Positions 50,301-61,670 of a DNA stretch of 64,000 bases are shown one piece after another. Every line of letters begins with the position of its first letter. The stretch's first letter is position 1. Source of the DNA: Haemonchus contortus (lineage: Eukaryota > Nematoda > Chromadorea > Rhabditida > Trichostrongylidae); assembly GCA_000469685.2 (NCBI GenBank), contig LS997566.1, positions 44,193,442-44,257,441 of the forward strand, in the 5' to 3' direction. A program made the position numbers and the translations under genes. The notes under the pieces were generated by a model, which was not told the origin of the DNA, did no database searches, and was given only the letters and a program-made list of their open reading frames with translations.

Positions 50301-53300
50301 GAACACAACATCCCCACTTACGTGACTACTATGAGGTTCAAAGACCGGACTAAGGGCGAGGTGCGTTTGTAGAAAATTACTATAGTGTGTTACTGTTACT
50401 TTAAAAGTAATTACTGGTACTACTGCATCATTGACCAATCGTTCTGCTATTCGATATTCGGTGAAAGTTGTACATACATACTGGTCGATCAAGTCTTTTA
50501 TAGAAATAGGCACGAACTGTGGCAACACAAAGTTTGTCGAACCGTAACTATGGCGGGGCGTGACCCACTCCAGGGATTTGAGGGGCCAAGGTTTAGGGAA
50601 TTGGGTGGTTACTGTGTGTGTTTGCGAACGTTTGTTCCTGCATGAATAGACAAATTAGTGAAGTGAACTTGGATTATTTGATCTGAGCATTATTCGGTGT
50701 ACTCGGCGAAGACAGAAAAATCGGCTCTGCATCAACTCTAAATTTACTTTGCCATAAGCATTAGAAGCACCATCTTGTTGGTGTCCATGCGCATACTCGA
50801 AGTTCTCCTCTCCGTCGAACGAAACAAATTCTTCTGTGAAGGGTGGAGGAGCTACTTTGCATGGATTCCCATTCCTTGAAGCATCAAGAAAAGCTGTGTT
50901 ACAACGGTCGCTCTTCGTTTCGATAACTACCATTTTCTTCCACATGAAGAGGATGTTTTTGGCTTTTCCTCGAACTCTTGCCACATCCCAAAATTTTTTT
51001 GAAGGACGTTTTTGCCAACTTAGTAATAATCCATATCGAACAGTTAGACTGAATCAGTCGGAAGCTTATATATAGAAATATTTACAGTTGTCATTTTCAC
51101 AGGACTTTGTCGCGGGAGCCAATGAAGAAAGATTCAAGTACATTCAAATAGGAAACTGCGGGAGCGATAAAAAAACTTTCATGTGCCAGTATGCAATCTT
51201 TAGACGGAACAGAAAAAATTTATGTTTGGTTGAACCGATTCGGGTAAGCAAATTAGCCTTTTTTGCATTTTTTTACGCATCTGATTAGTTTGTGTACGCC
51301 TGACTTCACTGGACTCGAAAATTTACAGGGAAATCTTTCCTCATACTTTGATGAAGACTACAGCTTCTCCGGAATTGATTTTTCGAGTCGAGGCCCAGTT
51401 GTACGAAGAGGAGGCGTTTGCCCAGCGTTTTTCACCATTATTCCTGAAGGATCAGGGTAAACATCGTTTTCAGATTTGCGGTTTTTTGATTCAGCATTTT
51501 GCGGTCTGACGTACTAGTATGACGTTTCTTCCGAAAAGATTTGGATAAAAAATTTTCATGACAGGGGGGGGGGAGCAGATACAATACCCACCCTAATTAT
51601 CTGAAAAATCACGAGGAACCGTGACACCGAGGGTGATCATGGTGAAAAAAGAGAAAGTCTCTGATCTAGTAGTATGACACTTGAGACGCCCAATTTTTGG
51701 GTGTTACCTCTGTAAGGCCTTATGCCTTATTTGTTTTTAAACTTCATACAGACCCGTGAAAGGCATAGCGCTCATGAGTCACACTCACAACATACATTTC
51801 TGTTTGTAGCGACTTATTCCTTGCTTAATATTGTTTCTGATACATCTCTTCAATTCCGACTTTTCAATCATGTTTACTGCAGAGCGGTTGTCAAAATTTG
51901 CGATTGGCACCTTCATGGAGTTAAAATCCCGAACGAGACAGTAAAGAGGATGGCATGTCTGTTGCTACTGGAAAAGTGCAGTTCTCAACAGCTGCTAGCA
52001 TTGCTTCGAGGTATTCCATTTTCTCTTTATTATGACTGTTTGAAGCGTTGTTCTCCGCAAGAAAGCGCCATTTATAAAGTGAGATTATGAACGAACAAGA
52101 ACGTAGACTGTAGTGTAATGCAGGAAGTAAAAATCATATTTCTTCTTGAATTCCCATAAATGTTGTTACTACCAGTTGGTAGATCTCACTGGACTTTAAG
52201 GCACAGTTGACGATAATTTTGGGTAACCCAGATAATGACGAAAAATGGAAGATGGGATGAAAAATAGTGTGGTGAAGGTGAAGGAACTGCGTGGATAGGT
52301 GTTTCCAGAGTGAAAAAAGACCTTGAAGAATCGTCAAAAAGGGGCTGGACAAGAATGAGACTGGAAGACTTAAGAAGAGTGGGGCGTTTGGACGAGCTCT
52401 GCACTCTGCGTCATTGCGTACTTGTGGGTGTGGTGCAATTAACTGACTACGGTAAGCAAAATTTTATTTAGTTATAAGCATAGGTAAGCAAAAAACCCTA
52501 GTAACAGCAAAAATAGCACACCTTTTTCAGCCTCTTGGGGAAGTGAATTTAAAAAGGGATGGCGGCAGCCAAGAGAATAACAGAGGAAAAAAGAACGGGA
52601 GAAAAGCATTGCTTTATCACTCGGCGATCAGCTGATTGTGTGTGGGTCCTAGAACGAATAATAGCAATCTGTATTGCCTCGACACTCGCTCGAAGTGACA
52701 TCGATCGAGAGACGAGAAAGCCATTTACGACAGCAAGAGGGCTTCCACTATGCCCTAACCGTCGAGATGTGGGAGCGAGAGGGTCCCTTCTACCATCCAT
52801 GGGGGCCACTGAGTATTCCTAAGGGAAAATTCATTAACCATTTTCATCGTTAACCGTGCCTTTAATCACGGGAAGAAAGCCGAAGAAAGGCCATTTGCTG
52901 TAGCTAAAACGAAAATGCTGGAAAGAAATTGAAATATTGGAAATACTTTGGATAAAATTACTGAGGTAGCTTGGTAGTATTGAAATATAGGCCCTGCATT
53001 GATGGTAAGATAAAGTTTTAGAAGAACTAGTTTCAGCCTCGAATGATACAACACAGTCGTCTAGTGATGTGAATGAATATATGCAGCGCCTAAGCCCTCG
53101 GCAGGCTCAGGTACTCTGTCATATCGTGAAATCTACGTATCGGCCCATAGGCAGTGTGCTTAAGATAAGTGAGTTTTTTTTTCTCTGTCTTGATCCTCCA
53201 CTTATAATCAATCCTCCTATCAAAACACCACACTGCTGAAATAGTAGAGAAAAATAGAGTTCTCTCCTGTCTTTATACCGGTGTCACACCGGTTATTTCA

Positions 53301-55970
53301 AAAATGACCGGAAACGCATCGGGATTTTCGCGCCAAAGTCGGATCTGACTCGGACGTCCACATACTTTTGTTACAAAGAAGACTTTTCCCTCAAATTATA
53401 GCAAAGTAAGAGCTACTTGAAAATTTCAGAAGAACAGGTAATCCTAGGTCTTCGCATAGCAGGATTCGGATGGTATAAGTTTTATTGCTCAAAATTCGCT
53501 GGCAAGCCCGGTGAACCAAAATATTGGGGTGTCCACATACTTTTGTTACGCACTGTACTTGCTCCGTTGCCCAATGTATGCATGACTTGAGTACAGCCTT
53601 CTAAATTGATGATGGTGCGATGAAAACAATATCCCCTTGATTCACGTAACTCACGATTCCAGCCACTCTTAGAGAAAATCAGTCTCCCCCCCCCCGCTTA
53701 CTCCGGTCTCTCTTTCTTCCTGTGACAATGATGGAATGCTCGGCTGACTCCTTATCTCCTTTTAGTAACAAATTATGCATTTCTAATTACGAACTTTTCG
53801 TCGTGGAATGCTCGGAATAACGCCGGCAACTAAGTTAAATGTGTGGAGACCCTCGCATTTCCGGTCACGAACCTTTCATATCGAAGCGACGAGTTCGCAT
53901 TTCCAATTGACACTACTGTCAAGCAAAGTTCGGGCCCCCACAACTTTTTTAGGAAAGCCATTTTGCAGTTTTAATTTCCATATTCCTAAACAGCATTCAG
54001 AACTCGATCGATTATAATGGGTCTCCATTCAAAGTTCCATGGTGAGTAAACTACCCCTCCCTGGTTGGTTTAATGTCATCTCGAAACTTAAATGGGCTGA
54101 GCCAAATTTTAACGGACGCGCGGAATGGACGTTCTCCATCCACAGTGACCACGAATATTGGGTATTCATACAGCTGGTATCGTCTCCGCGGGTGCTTCGA
54201 TGATTTTGATGTCGCAGACATCTGGGTGCGTGAGAAGGTTAATAGTGAATAGCAGAAGATAGTACAATGATGGTCGCAGTGACACAAAATTTTCTTTGCA
54301 TTAACAAGAAGCACCATTCCATAGCTGCAGTGAACGTCAATTTTTTCCCATTGTGGCCAGCGCATGCAGTGCACCCGACTGAACCTCATCCGAACAACCC
54401 TTCAGCCCATTTACGTCGTAGTGATTTCGTACAAGTTCCTTTGCTTACGACAGAGTCTTTTAGGGAAGGGACAGTTTTTCTAAAGGTTTGGCACTAGCTT
54501 CATTAATTATCGGATTTACTTCGACTTCTTTTGCAAGTTGTGAAAGACTTTTTATTGGCAGTTCATTCTGGACTTACTCCTCTGGAAAGGAGCTGCATTG
54601 AGAAAGTTGAGGCAGAGATGGCGCGTAAACGAAAAGAGGAAATCAATGCAGATATCGTGGAAGTCTATCCTGGCTCTGAGTGAGTTGGTATACGTTCATT
54701 GACAGTAGCGAGAGCAGTAAAATATACTACATTTCGACAGAAGGCTGAAAAATGTGAGACATAATAAATACATAAGAGTTAACCGATAAAAACATCTAAT
54801 GTCAGAGTCGCACCAGCATTGACTGGAGAAGCTTCAGAGGCGCAGTTCACGGCAAAAATGGTTCCTACGACTTCCTTTGAGAACTACACAATGACCCCCA
54901 GGGGTAGCACAGAGGACGCTGTCGGGACGAAAAACTCAGTAGATAGGGCATAATATGAACCCCATTACCGAATTCGTCGACGTTCACGCCCATCGACTGA
55001 TGATATGTCAGACGAGTCGAGGCGATACAGGTTGCACTATTTGCACTAGGACCTATATATTCAGCATGCAGTCAGTTGATCGCTGAGTGCTGAGGGAATC
55101 TTTTACTCTCGTTCTGTTATTCTTTTTAGTGCTGCGGTCATTCTTCTACTTTTCTATGAAGAGGTGAGTTAATTTTTGCTGTCAATCGTACATCTATTCA
55201 CATACGCTGGTGGTTTTGAAAGTATCGAATGAGTGAAAGAGTTTAAAAGATATTTCTGCTTGCTGTTGTCAGCTGTACGCAATGACACACATTGTACAGC
55301 TTTCAGTGAAAAAGGTGAGTTTTGAGTGATTTTCGCTGTCAATCGTATATTTGTTAATTTCTGCTAGTGGTTTTAAAAGTATTGAGTGAGTGAATGAGTT
55401 TTAAAAGATATTTCCGCTTACTGTTAGCGGTACGCGATGGCACACATTGTATAGCTCGTCCAAACACCCCTTCTACGTCATTTCTTGGTCTCATACTTGT
55501 CCAGCTCTATTTTGAGCGATTTTTCGAATTCTTTTACCTCTCTGGAAACACTAACTCTCGTGCTTTCTTCACCCATCGCATTATTCCCCTCTTTCATTTT
55601 TCGTCACTATCTGTATAACCCAAAAATCATCGTGAACTGCGCCTTTGAATTATTTGGTTGGAGGTATTCGATTGCCTGCTACATTGACTTTGACTTCAAC
55701 AGAAGGGCGAAATGACACATTTTGTAGGGGAACCAGAAGCTTAGCACTAATCCTCCTTACAATAAATTTTTTGTTCGACTACGATCACTCATTGACCACG
55801 ACCCAACTCTTCTATTGCAGGGCCGACTTCCCCCGTAATTTCTTCGGGACTCCTCAGGTATGAGTCTCTTTTCTTATTTGTGCACATTTACCTTCAACGT
55901 GTTAACCCTCACGGAGTGTTAAAAGTGAGGAGACAAAGTCCTACTATATATAATGCGCTAATATCTGTTT

Positions 55971-56001
<31 letters not shown>

Positions 56002-59000
56002 ATGTATGTATGTATGTATGTATGTGTGTGTGTGTGTGTGTGTGTGCGGTGTGTGTGTGTGTGTCCGAGCGGAAATTCATGGTTTCTGTTTCCGTAGGCC
56101 TAAAGTATTCGAATTTGGTGGGAGTAGAGTGGAACTGGCAGAATGGGAAGACTGACGATAGTTGTTAGGACTAGACTCCGCCCACAGGGGAGGGTCGCGA
56201 GCGGATTATATTAACTAGGTCCTATAGCGTGAAAATTTTGTACGAATGCAGGCGACAGGATGGGAGCACACTGATGGTAGATGGATGGACACGTGGGGCG
56301 GTGAGTGCGTGAATGTTAATTTCTGCTTCCTAGGAGCTAGAGGGTTCAAATTTGAGGGAGAGCGGGGGGGGGGGGGGTTCAAATTTTATGAGCCTACAAG
56401 CAGGGGATGGAGGGGGCGGAATCGTGTTGCCTGAACATACAGCACTTAAGCAAGACCTCCCTTATGGCAGGCAGGGCGCGCACGAGGCGTGTGTTCTGCT
56501 GAGAAGGGTAGCTCCTGTTCTTCCGGACCAGAGCCCCCAAACTTGGAAGAATGCAAGCGGTGGGTCAAATTTTCTTAAGAAGGAGAGCCTGCCGTCGGCC
56601 TTCTCATCCGACTGGTAAATTATAAGCCCGATCATGGCTATAGAAGTGCTTATTTCCAATCTGCGTAATGACTTGCGAGCTTGTGTGATTTTCCTTCTTA
56701 CATTTATCGGGAGTGAGCAAATCATCAGGATTTTTGAGCTCAAACAAATTTTCAACTTTTCAACTAAAACTTAGTGAGGTTTCGAGATTACACTGAGATA
56801 TGTATAATGCCATTGAAATGGAATAAATATGAAAATATGAATATGAAAATTTAGAACATCAAACGTAACAAGAAGCGTAAGAGAGAAGATCTTCTTAAAA
56901 TCATGAAACTGTGGGAAAGCAACGGATGAAAAGAATATTTGGCACGACGCTCTTTCCTGAAGGTGCTTTTGCTTAGCTAAACATTTTCAAATCCAGTTGT
57001 AGTGGTTTAGAAACATTGCAGGCTGAGTTGCGGTAGCAACTTCATAAAGTTTGATGCTGGTTCAGGAACCAGCCATGTGAATATATTTCTGACTAAAGGC
57101 ACAAAGCATAGGGCATGGTAGTTGATGAGTACCTATAAGAATGAGCTGTTATCTTAATATAGCCCCCATCCACTTCTGGAATCATCACCGGCCCTACAAT
57201 TCTTTTCAGAGCTTACTTTTGGCATGAACGCTCCGAAAAGAAAGCCAGCCGAGTTTAGCACAATGCTTGATTGAAGGCCAGTTTACAGCATTCTAGGGCG
57301 AGGTACTAGAAAACAGAGTGTTTCGATACTGAAGAGGTACAGCGAGTTGTGTCGATCTAACCTAAGCTCTGCCTGAACTTGTTTTTGGGTAGTCGTACCA
57401 TCATCTTCCCTTTGACATGGATAGTCTGCTCACGATTACTAAAGAGCATACCTTCTACCACGACTTTTCAGTGCTTACCATGGAATGTTACCAACCAATT
57501 TTTCGAACTCACAAGGCTTTCCATTTCGTTCGGATTCATTCAAATGTACAATCTCTGCAAAATCGCAACGGCTGCCTTCATGAGAGCTTTCAGAATCGTA
57601 AAAAAGAGTGAACAGTCCAGATAAAGCCATTACTTTAGAAGGGGAATGGGAATCCTTGTGATCTTCCAAACACATTCACGGTTTCTTTAGTTCTTTGAAT
57701 CGATGGTAAATTATGAGTTACCGTCGAACTGCCGTCGGTTACTGCAGTCGAGAGCTGGGAAAAATATCTATAGGGTCGTAGATCTTACATGAAAGAATAT
57801 CCGTCAACTGCCATATACTACAATTTATGTCACATTTTGATTGAACCATTTCACTTCTTGTACCATATTTTTATGCTTTTCATTGTTTTAACGATGGATC
57901 TCCTCTTTAAAGTACCGTCTTTTGTATTTTCAAAGGCACAATTTGCGATGAAAGTCGTCTAGAATAATTCTGGGTCTCGGTTTGCTAAGCAACTATAACT
58001 GAAGAGAAGAAAGTCGTCCAGGGCATTATTGGAAAAATAGCCTGAAATAGAGTAGAATAAAGTAAAAAGTAAAGTAAGTGGAGTATCGAAAGACTGGAAA
58101 ACAATCACTTTTTTAATACTACCGAGAAGAGGGGGGAGGGGGGAAGGGGGGGGGGAAGGGGGGTTGCGGCCTTCTAGATAATAATGTCATTGGCATTGGA
58201 GCGCGTTTGTTTTAAGTGCAGCCAGCTAATACGCGTTGGTTTGCCGGAAGAAAAATCTCGTCCAAGCACTTCCTTCGAAATCATTGTCTCGTCCATCTTT
58301 CGAAATGGCTGGCTTTGAGAAAGTCTTAAATTTTAGAATTTAAGCACATTTCTCAGTTTTGCTTCCCCTGAAGATAGTTTACTATGCTTTCACACTTCGG
58401 TCCTGTAGCCCCGTAAAGATGGGATTTTGTCGCAAACTGTGTCTTTGAACGTTTCGTCTATTACTTTACAAAACAACGATCTAACGACTAGCTACCCGTA
58501 GCCTAATCTTTGCTCTACCAAACCATGAAAACTACGGAATCATATCAGAACATGTTGTCACATTTTTAAAACAGAGTGTGTCTTGTCGTCATTTACCACA
58601 TGTCGACTTCGATTGAGGATATGCTAATTCTTGTTCCCTTTTACTTGTGCTGTACTTCGTTTTATCATGTGCTCTGTCGGTTGCCTTGTAGTGCACCAAT
58701 CAAAATAAAGAGAGATCCTAGTCGGCGTCGACTCATAGTGGCTTACTTACATCCTTTCCGATATATCCAAACTATTGAAACTAGACGGACTCATTGGCCC
58801 GTGAAAACAACACGTCTATTTTGTTGCATATTGGGTTGTAACATAAGTTCGTAGAGTTTGCGTTAGAGTTGTTTTACAACGATTTGTTTTGCTCTTTAGC
58901 AAAGTGTATATATTCATTCGAAAGAGCTCTTTCTCCTCTACAAAACTGTTTTATTTGTTGTTTTGTATAGTTTAATTGTTCGTCTTCTTTCTGGCTCAGA

Positions 59001-59987
59001 AATAGAATAACCAAGAGGGAAAAGTTAGCATTTTCGACATCTCCTTTTCTTTGCTTTTCATCAAGGTCAAAAAGAAGCTGAGGCCGCTCGGGACATATGC
59101 AGTGTGTATGGGGAAGGTGTCTTAGGTGTGTCTACTGAAAGGAGTGGGTGGCCCCAGTAGAGACGCCGAAGCTGAGAGTCACGCAAGATCTGCACCCAAA
59201 AAAGGTCATGATCTGCGTTTGGTGAGACTGAGAAAGCATGGTGCACTGGGAAGGGCTCGAACGAAACGCCGCTGTCAAAAACTAGGTCGACATTGCCTGA
59301 ACCGTGTAAATGAGGCTATTCAGCTGAAAAGACCCGATAGACAAGGTCAAGTCGTCCCGCTCCACGACAGCGCCAGGCCCCATGATGCCCAAGTCGTCAA
59401 AACAGCACTCCAAGAGCTAGAGAGGGAGGTTCTTCGGCATCCACCGTACTCTCCGTATCTTGCACTTACCGACTACCACCTTTTCCGCTCTCTGTCGAAC
59501 CAAATGAGGGGTGTTACCTTCAATGGCGAAAAGGATCTTAAAAACTAGCTCAACAACTTATTCGACACCATGGCGAATCTTTGGCGAAACGGCATCAACA
59601 AATTGGTCGAGAAATGGGAAGAGGTCGTAAAAAGTAATGGAGGATACATCGTTGGTAAATTTATTGTCACAATTATTGTTTTTTTGTTCAAATGAATCTT
59701 TGTGAAAAAACTCTACAGACTTATGTTACAACCCAATAATTGGATTGCTATAGGCTGCTGGATAGGAACAAATTGTAATCAGTTATTACATCTCGGCAGG
59801 ACGCGTCTGCGTCTCTGTCAATAGGCAACGCTGTAAGACAAGTTAGATTTGAAAAATCTGTGTACTTGTGATACGGTAACTTCTAATGAGTGCATTCGGG
59901 TCACTGTATGAAATATTCACAGGAACTTAAAATCCACCTCACTGAAATTGAAAAGGAACGTTTTGCATTATTTCTCCGAGATCAAAT
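41305..59987 (+). CDS. large multi-exon gene, family not recognised, continues right
   Basis: Thirteen exons in phase: 41305-41437, 43878-43936, 44179-44250, 45649-45876, 46108-46174, 50103-50360, 51103-51243, 51329-51456, 51883-52010, 53037-53168, 54538-54679, 55821-55857, 59923-59987 (ends phase 2); about 530 residues so far. ATG follows TTTTCAG directly, as at trans-splice sites. Samples: [137 protein letters not shown]. Exon 6 needs one base fewer between ~50230 and 50290; beyond it [20 protein letters not shown] looks like a C2H2-type finger. The weakest acceptor is that of exon 4. No signal peptide or membrane span is visible. The 3.9 kb fifth intron holds an RTE and the last a mariner. 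Soluble protein, function unknown. Confidence 0.6.
41571..41757. mobile_element. short element related to family F
   Basis: Inverted ends around CATAGTCCGTGATTCGG (41577) and CCGAATCGCGGACTATGAAAGCAG (41727). The CATAGTCCG/CGGACTATG termini and a central TTGTTTACA are shared with 62838-63488. Non-coding, within intron 1 of the long gene. Confidence 0.5.
41868..41995. mobile_element. inverted-repeat element, family D, copy 2 (truncated)
   Basis: Begins ACGTCCCGTGAATGTGTGACAC and matches the reverse complement of 26597-26770 through GGCTTCACCCGGGTTGCCTT and CAGGTGTTTTGGAGG, then loses the far terminus. Confidence 0.5.
42255..42740 (-). pseudogene. RTE endonuclease fragment
   Basis: On the minus strand, pieces such as [20 protein letters not shown] line up with [19 protein letters not shown] of the RTE at 46780-50040, followed by frameshifted remains of the rest of the endonuclease ([16 protein letters not shown]). 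No reverse transcriptase. Old 5' fragment. Confidence 0.5.
42786..43077 (+). mobile_element. inverted-repeat element, family G, copy 2
   Basis: Left GCGCTTCGTTGCGCGCGTACGTCGAAACTAGG; right is the inverted CTACTTTCGACGGACGCGCGTAACG. The interior matches 3581-3858 inverted and 61670-61960 direct. Confidence 0.65.
43230..43325 (+). repeat. low-complexity (CAAG/CAGG/CAGA)n tract
   Basis: AAGCAAGCAAGCAAGCAGGCAGGCAGCC followed by AGAGAGACAGAAAGACCGGC and GATAGATAG. Degenerate tetranucleotide repeat. The tract at 7090-7160 (CTGTCTGTCTG) is of a similar kind on the other strand. Confidence 0.6.
44005..44145 (+). mobile_element. tRNA-derived SINE, 5'-truncated copy 4
   Basis: Only the body and tail of the SINE: GGAAGGATAAAAACACTGGCCAG, GGCTGATTATGGCAATG, and GCGGGGCGCATCCCGAAACG near the end. 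The tRNA-like head is missing. Confidence 0.5.
44546..44930 (+). mobile_element. inverted-repeat element, family E, copy 1
   Basis: Ends GGGTAACGGAACTTCTCCCC and the inverse GGGGAGAAGTTCCCGGACCC. Exact 9-bp duplication TCTGATAAC at 44537-44545 and 44931-44939. 385 bp, non-coding. Other copies at 48593-48947 and 62897-63273. A 9-bp duplication and GGG termini fit Mutator- or Merlin-like transposition. Confidence 0.85.
45176..45196 (+). repeat. C homopolymer tract
   Basis: A run of about 17 C ending at 45196 (G run on the other strand). Similar runs occur at 30324-30337, 51566-51575, 56365-56378 and 60532-60540. Confidence 0.7.
46191..46300. repeat. near-perfect hairpin element
   Basis: Left arm AAACACCAAAGCACCTGAAA and ATCATCACAATTTGTGCCCATAG; the right arm from 46253 is its inverse (CTATAGGCACAAATTGTGAT then GGTGCCGCTTTAGGGTGTTT). 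Arms ~45 bases, loop ~19. A minimal palindromic element 17 bases after the exon ending at 46174. Confidence 0.65.
46780..50040 (+). mobile_element. second RTE-clade retrotransposon, decayed
   Basis: Endonuclease from ~46810 ([62 protein letters not shown]), then reverse transcriptase at 47877-48563 ([63 protein letters not shown]). It is cut by a family E element and resumes at ~48957 ([32 protein letters not shown]) and a C-terminal region to ~50037 ([16 protein letters not shown]). Several stops and frame changes. It differs clearly from the RTE at 27232-30337, so two RTE lineages are present. Exact ends not determined; it sits in intron 5 of the long gene, same strand. Confidence 0.8.
48593..48947 (+). 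mobile_element. inverted-repeat element, family E, copy 2, inside the RTE
   Basis: Ends GGGTAAGGGAACTTCTCCCC and GGGGAGAAGTTCCCGGACCC; 9-bp flanks CCAGAAATT (48584-48592) and CCAGAATTT (48948-48956) with one mismatch. It splits the reverse transcriptase between LYNNFTTR and KEVIINVK. Confidence 0.85.
52194..52865 (-). mobile_element. inverted-repeat element, family H, copy 3
   Basis: Left CTTTAAGGCACAGTTGACGATAA; right CATCGTTAACCGTGCCTTTAA. Body is the reverse complement of 2046-2716 (GTGGGAGCGAGAGGGTCCCT near the right end). Intron of the long gene. Confidence 0.65.
53300..53557 (+). mobile_element. Tc1-like element fragment
   Basis: The right end GGTGTCCACATACTTTTGTTACGCACTGTA is a typical Tc1-type terminus. 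GTCCACATACTTTTGTTAC also occurs at 53355-53373 in the same orientation, so internal or duplicated termini are present. No transposase. Confidence 0.5.
54836..55648 (+). mobile_element. inverted-repeat element, family H, copy 4
   Basis: Left AGAGGCGCAGTTCACGGCAAAA; right ATCATCGTGAACTGCGCCTTT. Shares GTCAGACGAGTCGAGGCGAT and ACACATTGTATAGCTCGTCC with 2046-2716. It contains an internal ~120-base tandem repetition (AAAAGGTGAGTTTTGAGTGA; TTAAAAGATATTTC twice). Lies in the intron after the exon ending at 54679. Confidence 0.6.
55974..56063 (+). repeat. (TG)n(TATG)n(TG)n microsatellite
   Basis: TGTGTG..., then about ten TATG units, then TGTG runs with one CGG interruption. The short ORFs across it (VCVYVCMY repeats) are artefacts of the repeat. 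Confidence 0.9.
56064..58830. other. long intron, no further feature seen
   Basis: Part of the last visible intron of the long plus-strand gene. Scattered short ORFs, a 14-G run at 56365-56378, and a partial family H terminus (TTTCAAAGGCACAATTTGCGATG) near 57936. Confidence 0.4.
58128..58166 (+). repeat. G-rich tract, potential quadruplex
   Basis: At least five runs of four or more G separated by one or two A (GGGGGGAGGGGGGAAGGGGG, then GGGGGAAGGGGGG). Meets the G3+N1-7 pattern for a G-quadruplex on the plus strand. Confidence 0.6.
58831..59736 (+). mobile_element. internally deleted mariner
   Basis: Inverted ends TTGGGTTGTAACATAAGT and ACTTATGTTACAACCCAA, flanked by TA (58829-58830, 59737-59738). 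N-terminal piece [21 protein letters not shown] near 59066, then a deletion, and the C-terminal part [47 protein letters not shown] and [12 protein letters not shown]. The third Asp and HDxA motif remain, but stops and frame changes make it inactive. A different lineage from the 35161 copy. Confidence 0.85.
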
Positions 59988-60559
59988 GTATGTACTCGTC
60001 CCAATCGAGTGTCTACTCAAAAACACGGTTCAGGATGAGAATGGTTTCTGGAATATATCACTAGGATGAATCTTTTGCTGCCTCATAAACCATATGTGGC
60101 TCTGCCAGATCGGAAAATAGCCTAAATAGAGTCTTGTAATGGCTCAAGGAGTGTACCTACTGTATGGCGCACCCACGGAGGACGAGTTTCGCCGGCGTTG
60201 TGTAGGCTGCACCATTAACAAAGGCCCAATACTGGTGCTCCAAACAACAAGTGAGGGTCATTGCGACAGTCGAAGACAGTTTTGGACAAATTTGGCCTAA
60301 TGTAGTCAGCTCTACGCGAAGGGAACAACTGAAATCAACAACTGAAATCTCGTCCAAATAGCCCTTCCTGTTATTTCCGTCATGATAATCTCGTACAACC
60401 TCTGTTTCAACCACTTTTGAGCAGCCTTGTTTTCCGCAAATGAGGCGGATTAATCGCCACGGATGCACTGTTCTACAATGACTATTCCACTTCTCAACTT
60501 GAGAGGATGCCTCAAAAATACAGTACTTCAAGGGGGGGGGGCATCTGTTCCGCGAGTCG

Positions 60560-60815
60560 AAGCTATTCACTCCGCCTATTTCTACGCGGCGGAGCTTTCT
60601 GAGGTCTTGAATGACATTACAGTACTACCAAGTGTCAGTGGAACGAATGATTTACGCTAGTCCGTGTTATATTCTCTTTGAGCTGACTGCCGTGGACCGA
60701 GCGCAGATCGTATGCCCCAGTGATAACTGTGACTTCTGTCAAGTATCGCGGGGTGAGGCGCCGCATGCGACGGCTGCGACGTGACCTAGTTTCGACGGAC
60801 GCGCGCAACGTAGCA
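60560..60815 (-). mobile_element. inverted-repeat element, family G, copy 3
   Basis: GACATTACAGTACTACCAAGTGTCAG, CCCCAGTGATAACTGTGAC, GCATGCGACGGCTGCGACGTG and terminal TTTCGACGGACGCGCGCAACG match 3581-3858 in the same orientation. The left end is diverged next to a 9-G run. Confidence 0.6.
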
Positions 60816-61213
60816 TACACGTCCTTCAGGAGGTGATAGGTTACCAAACCATGATATCTGGTCAAATTCTCAAGAGCCGCCTATTCCATTCCCACTTGAA
60901 AGTTGAATATTCAGTTTTTATTCAACGATAAAAATAAATGAACAAAATTTATTGTTACAAGAAGCACACTGTTGTCGTGCATTGCGAGTTCCGACCGTTT
61001 GTTGTCATTCTAAATTATGACAACATCACTACACTATTAATTTTTTTATAACAATAACTATAACAACTACCTACCTATCTACAGGTTGGCGGCCGTGAAA
61101 CAGGAAAATACATCCAAAAAGAGCGCCTCCCTCCATAGAATCTCCGTTTATCTGTCTTTGCAGAGAATAAATATAGATATTGGGTGTATGGAAATGTCAA
61201 AGTAACCAGTGTT

Positions 61214-61670
61214 TAGCGTTGTACAGTGAGCAGAATATTTTTCATATCTGGCCAGTGGCTTCTAAACAGCCAAGTGAAGTTTTCGTTCCTTGAGGTTAAC
61301 TTCACAAAATCTGTTGAATGACCTGAAACAACAACCGCTCCTTGAATAATCACAGTCATCGGAAGTACTATAGAAAAAAGGATGTAAGGACATTGAGGTC
61401 CCAGGATCTCTCTTTTTCGTATGTTTCTGGCTTCGATGTGGCCATTGGTTCACTAAGCGCTGGGAAAGGTAGTTTGCGGGATCCAACTTTCGTCTGATAG
61501 TGAGAAGAATTCTGCCCATTCTGATTTGGAATAGGAAACTCTTGCCATTCCAAAGGTTCTACTCACATTGAACACTTCAGAGCACATTCCGTAATGACCA
61601 AAGAACATCATCGAACTGCCGTACACCTTTCTCTTTTCCAGAGGCACGGAGACATACTGATTGAAAGGGG
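61214..61670 (-). CDS. 3' exons of a minus-strand gene, provisional
   Basis: Last exon candidate 61375-61214: behind TTTTTTCTATAG it reads LPMTVIIQGAVVVSGHSTDF, SRNENFTWLFRSHWPDMKN and LLTVQR before TAA, with an N-glycosylation-like NFT. The preceding exon candidate 61660-61567 reads VPLEKRKVYGSSMMFFGHYG with donor AAT/GTGAGT. Their phases (0 out, 1 in) do not match, so one boundary is wrong or the gene is damaged; family G is inserted immediately upstream at 61670. Family not recognised. Confidence 0.35.

Noticed and set aside
53808..54048. An extra exon between those ending at 53168 and starting at 54538
   Set aside because: Possible acceptors at 53993 or 53968 with donor CATG/GTGAGT exist, but direct joining of 53168 to 54538 keeps the frame and gives a better helix ([16 protein letters not shown]).
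55880..56170. Cys/Val/Tyr-rich ORFs
   Set aside because: Pure translation of the (TG)n(TATG)n microsatellite.
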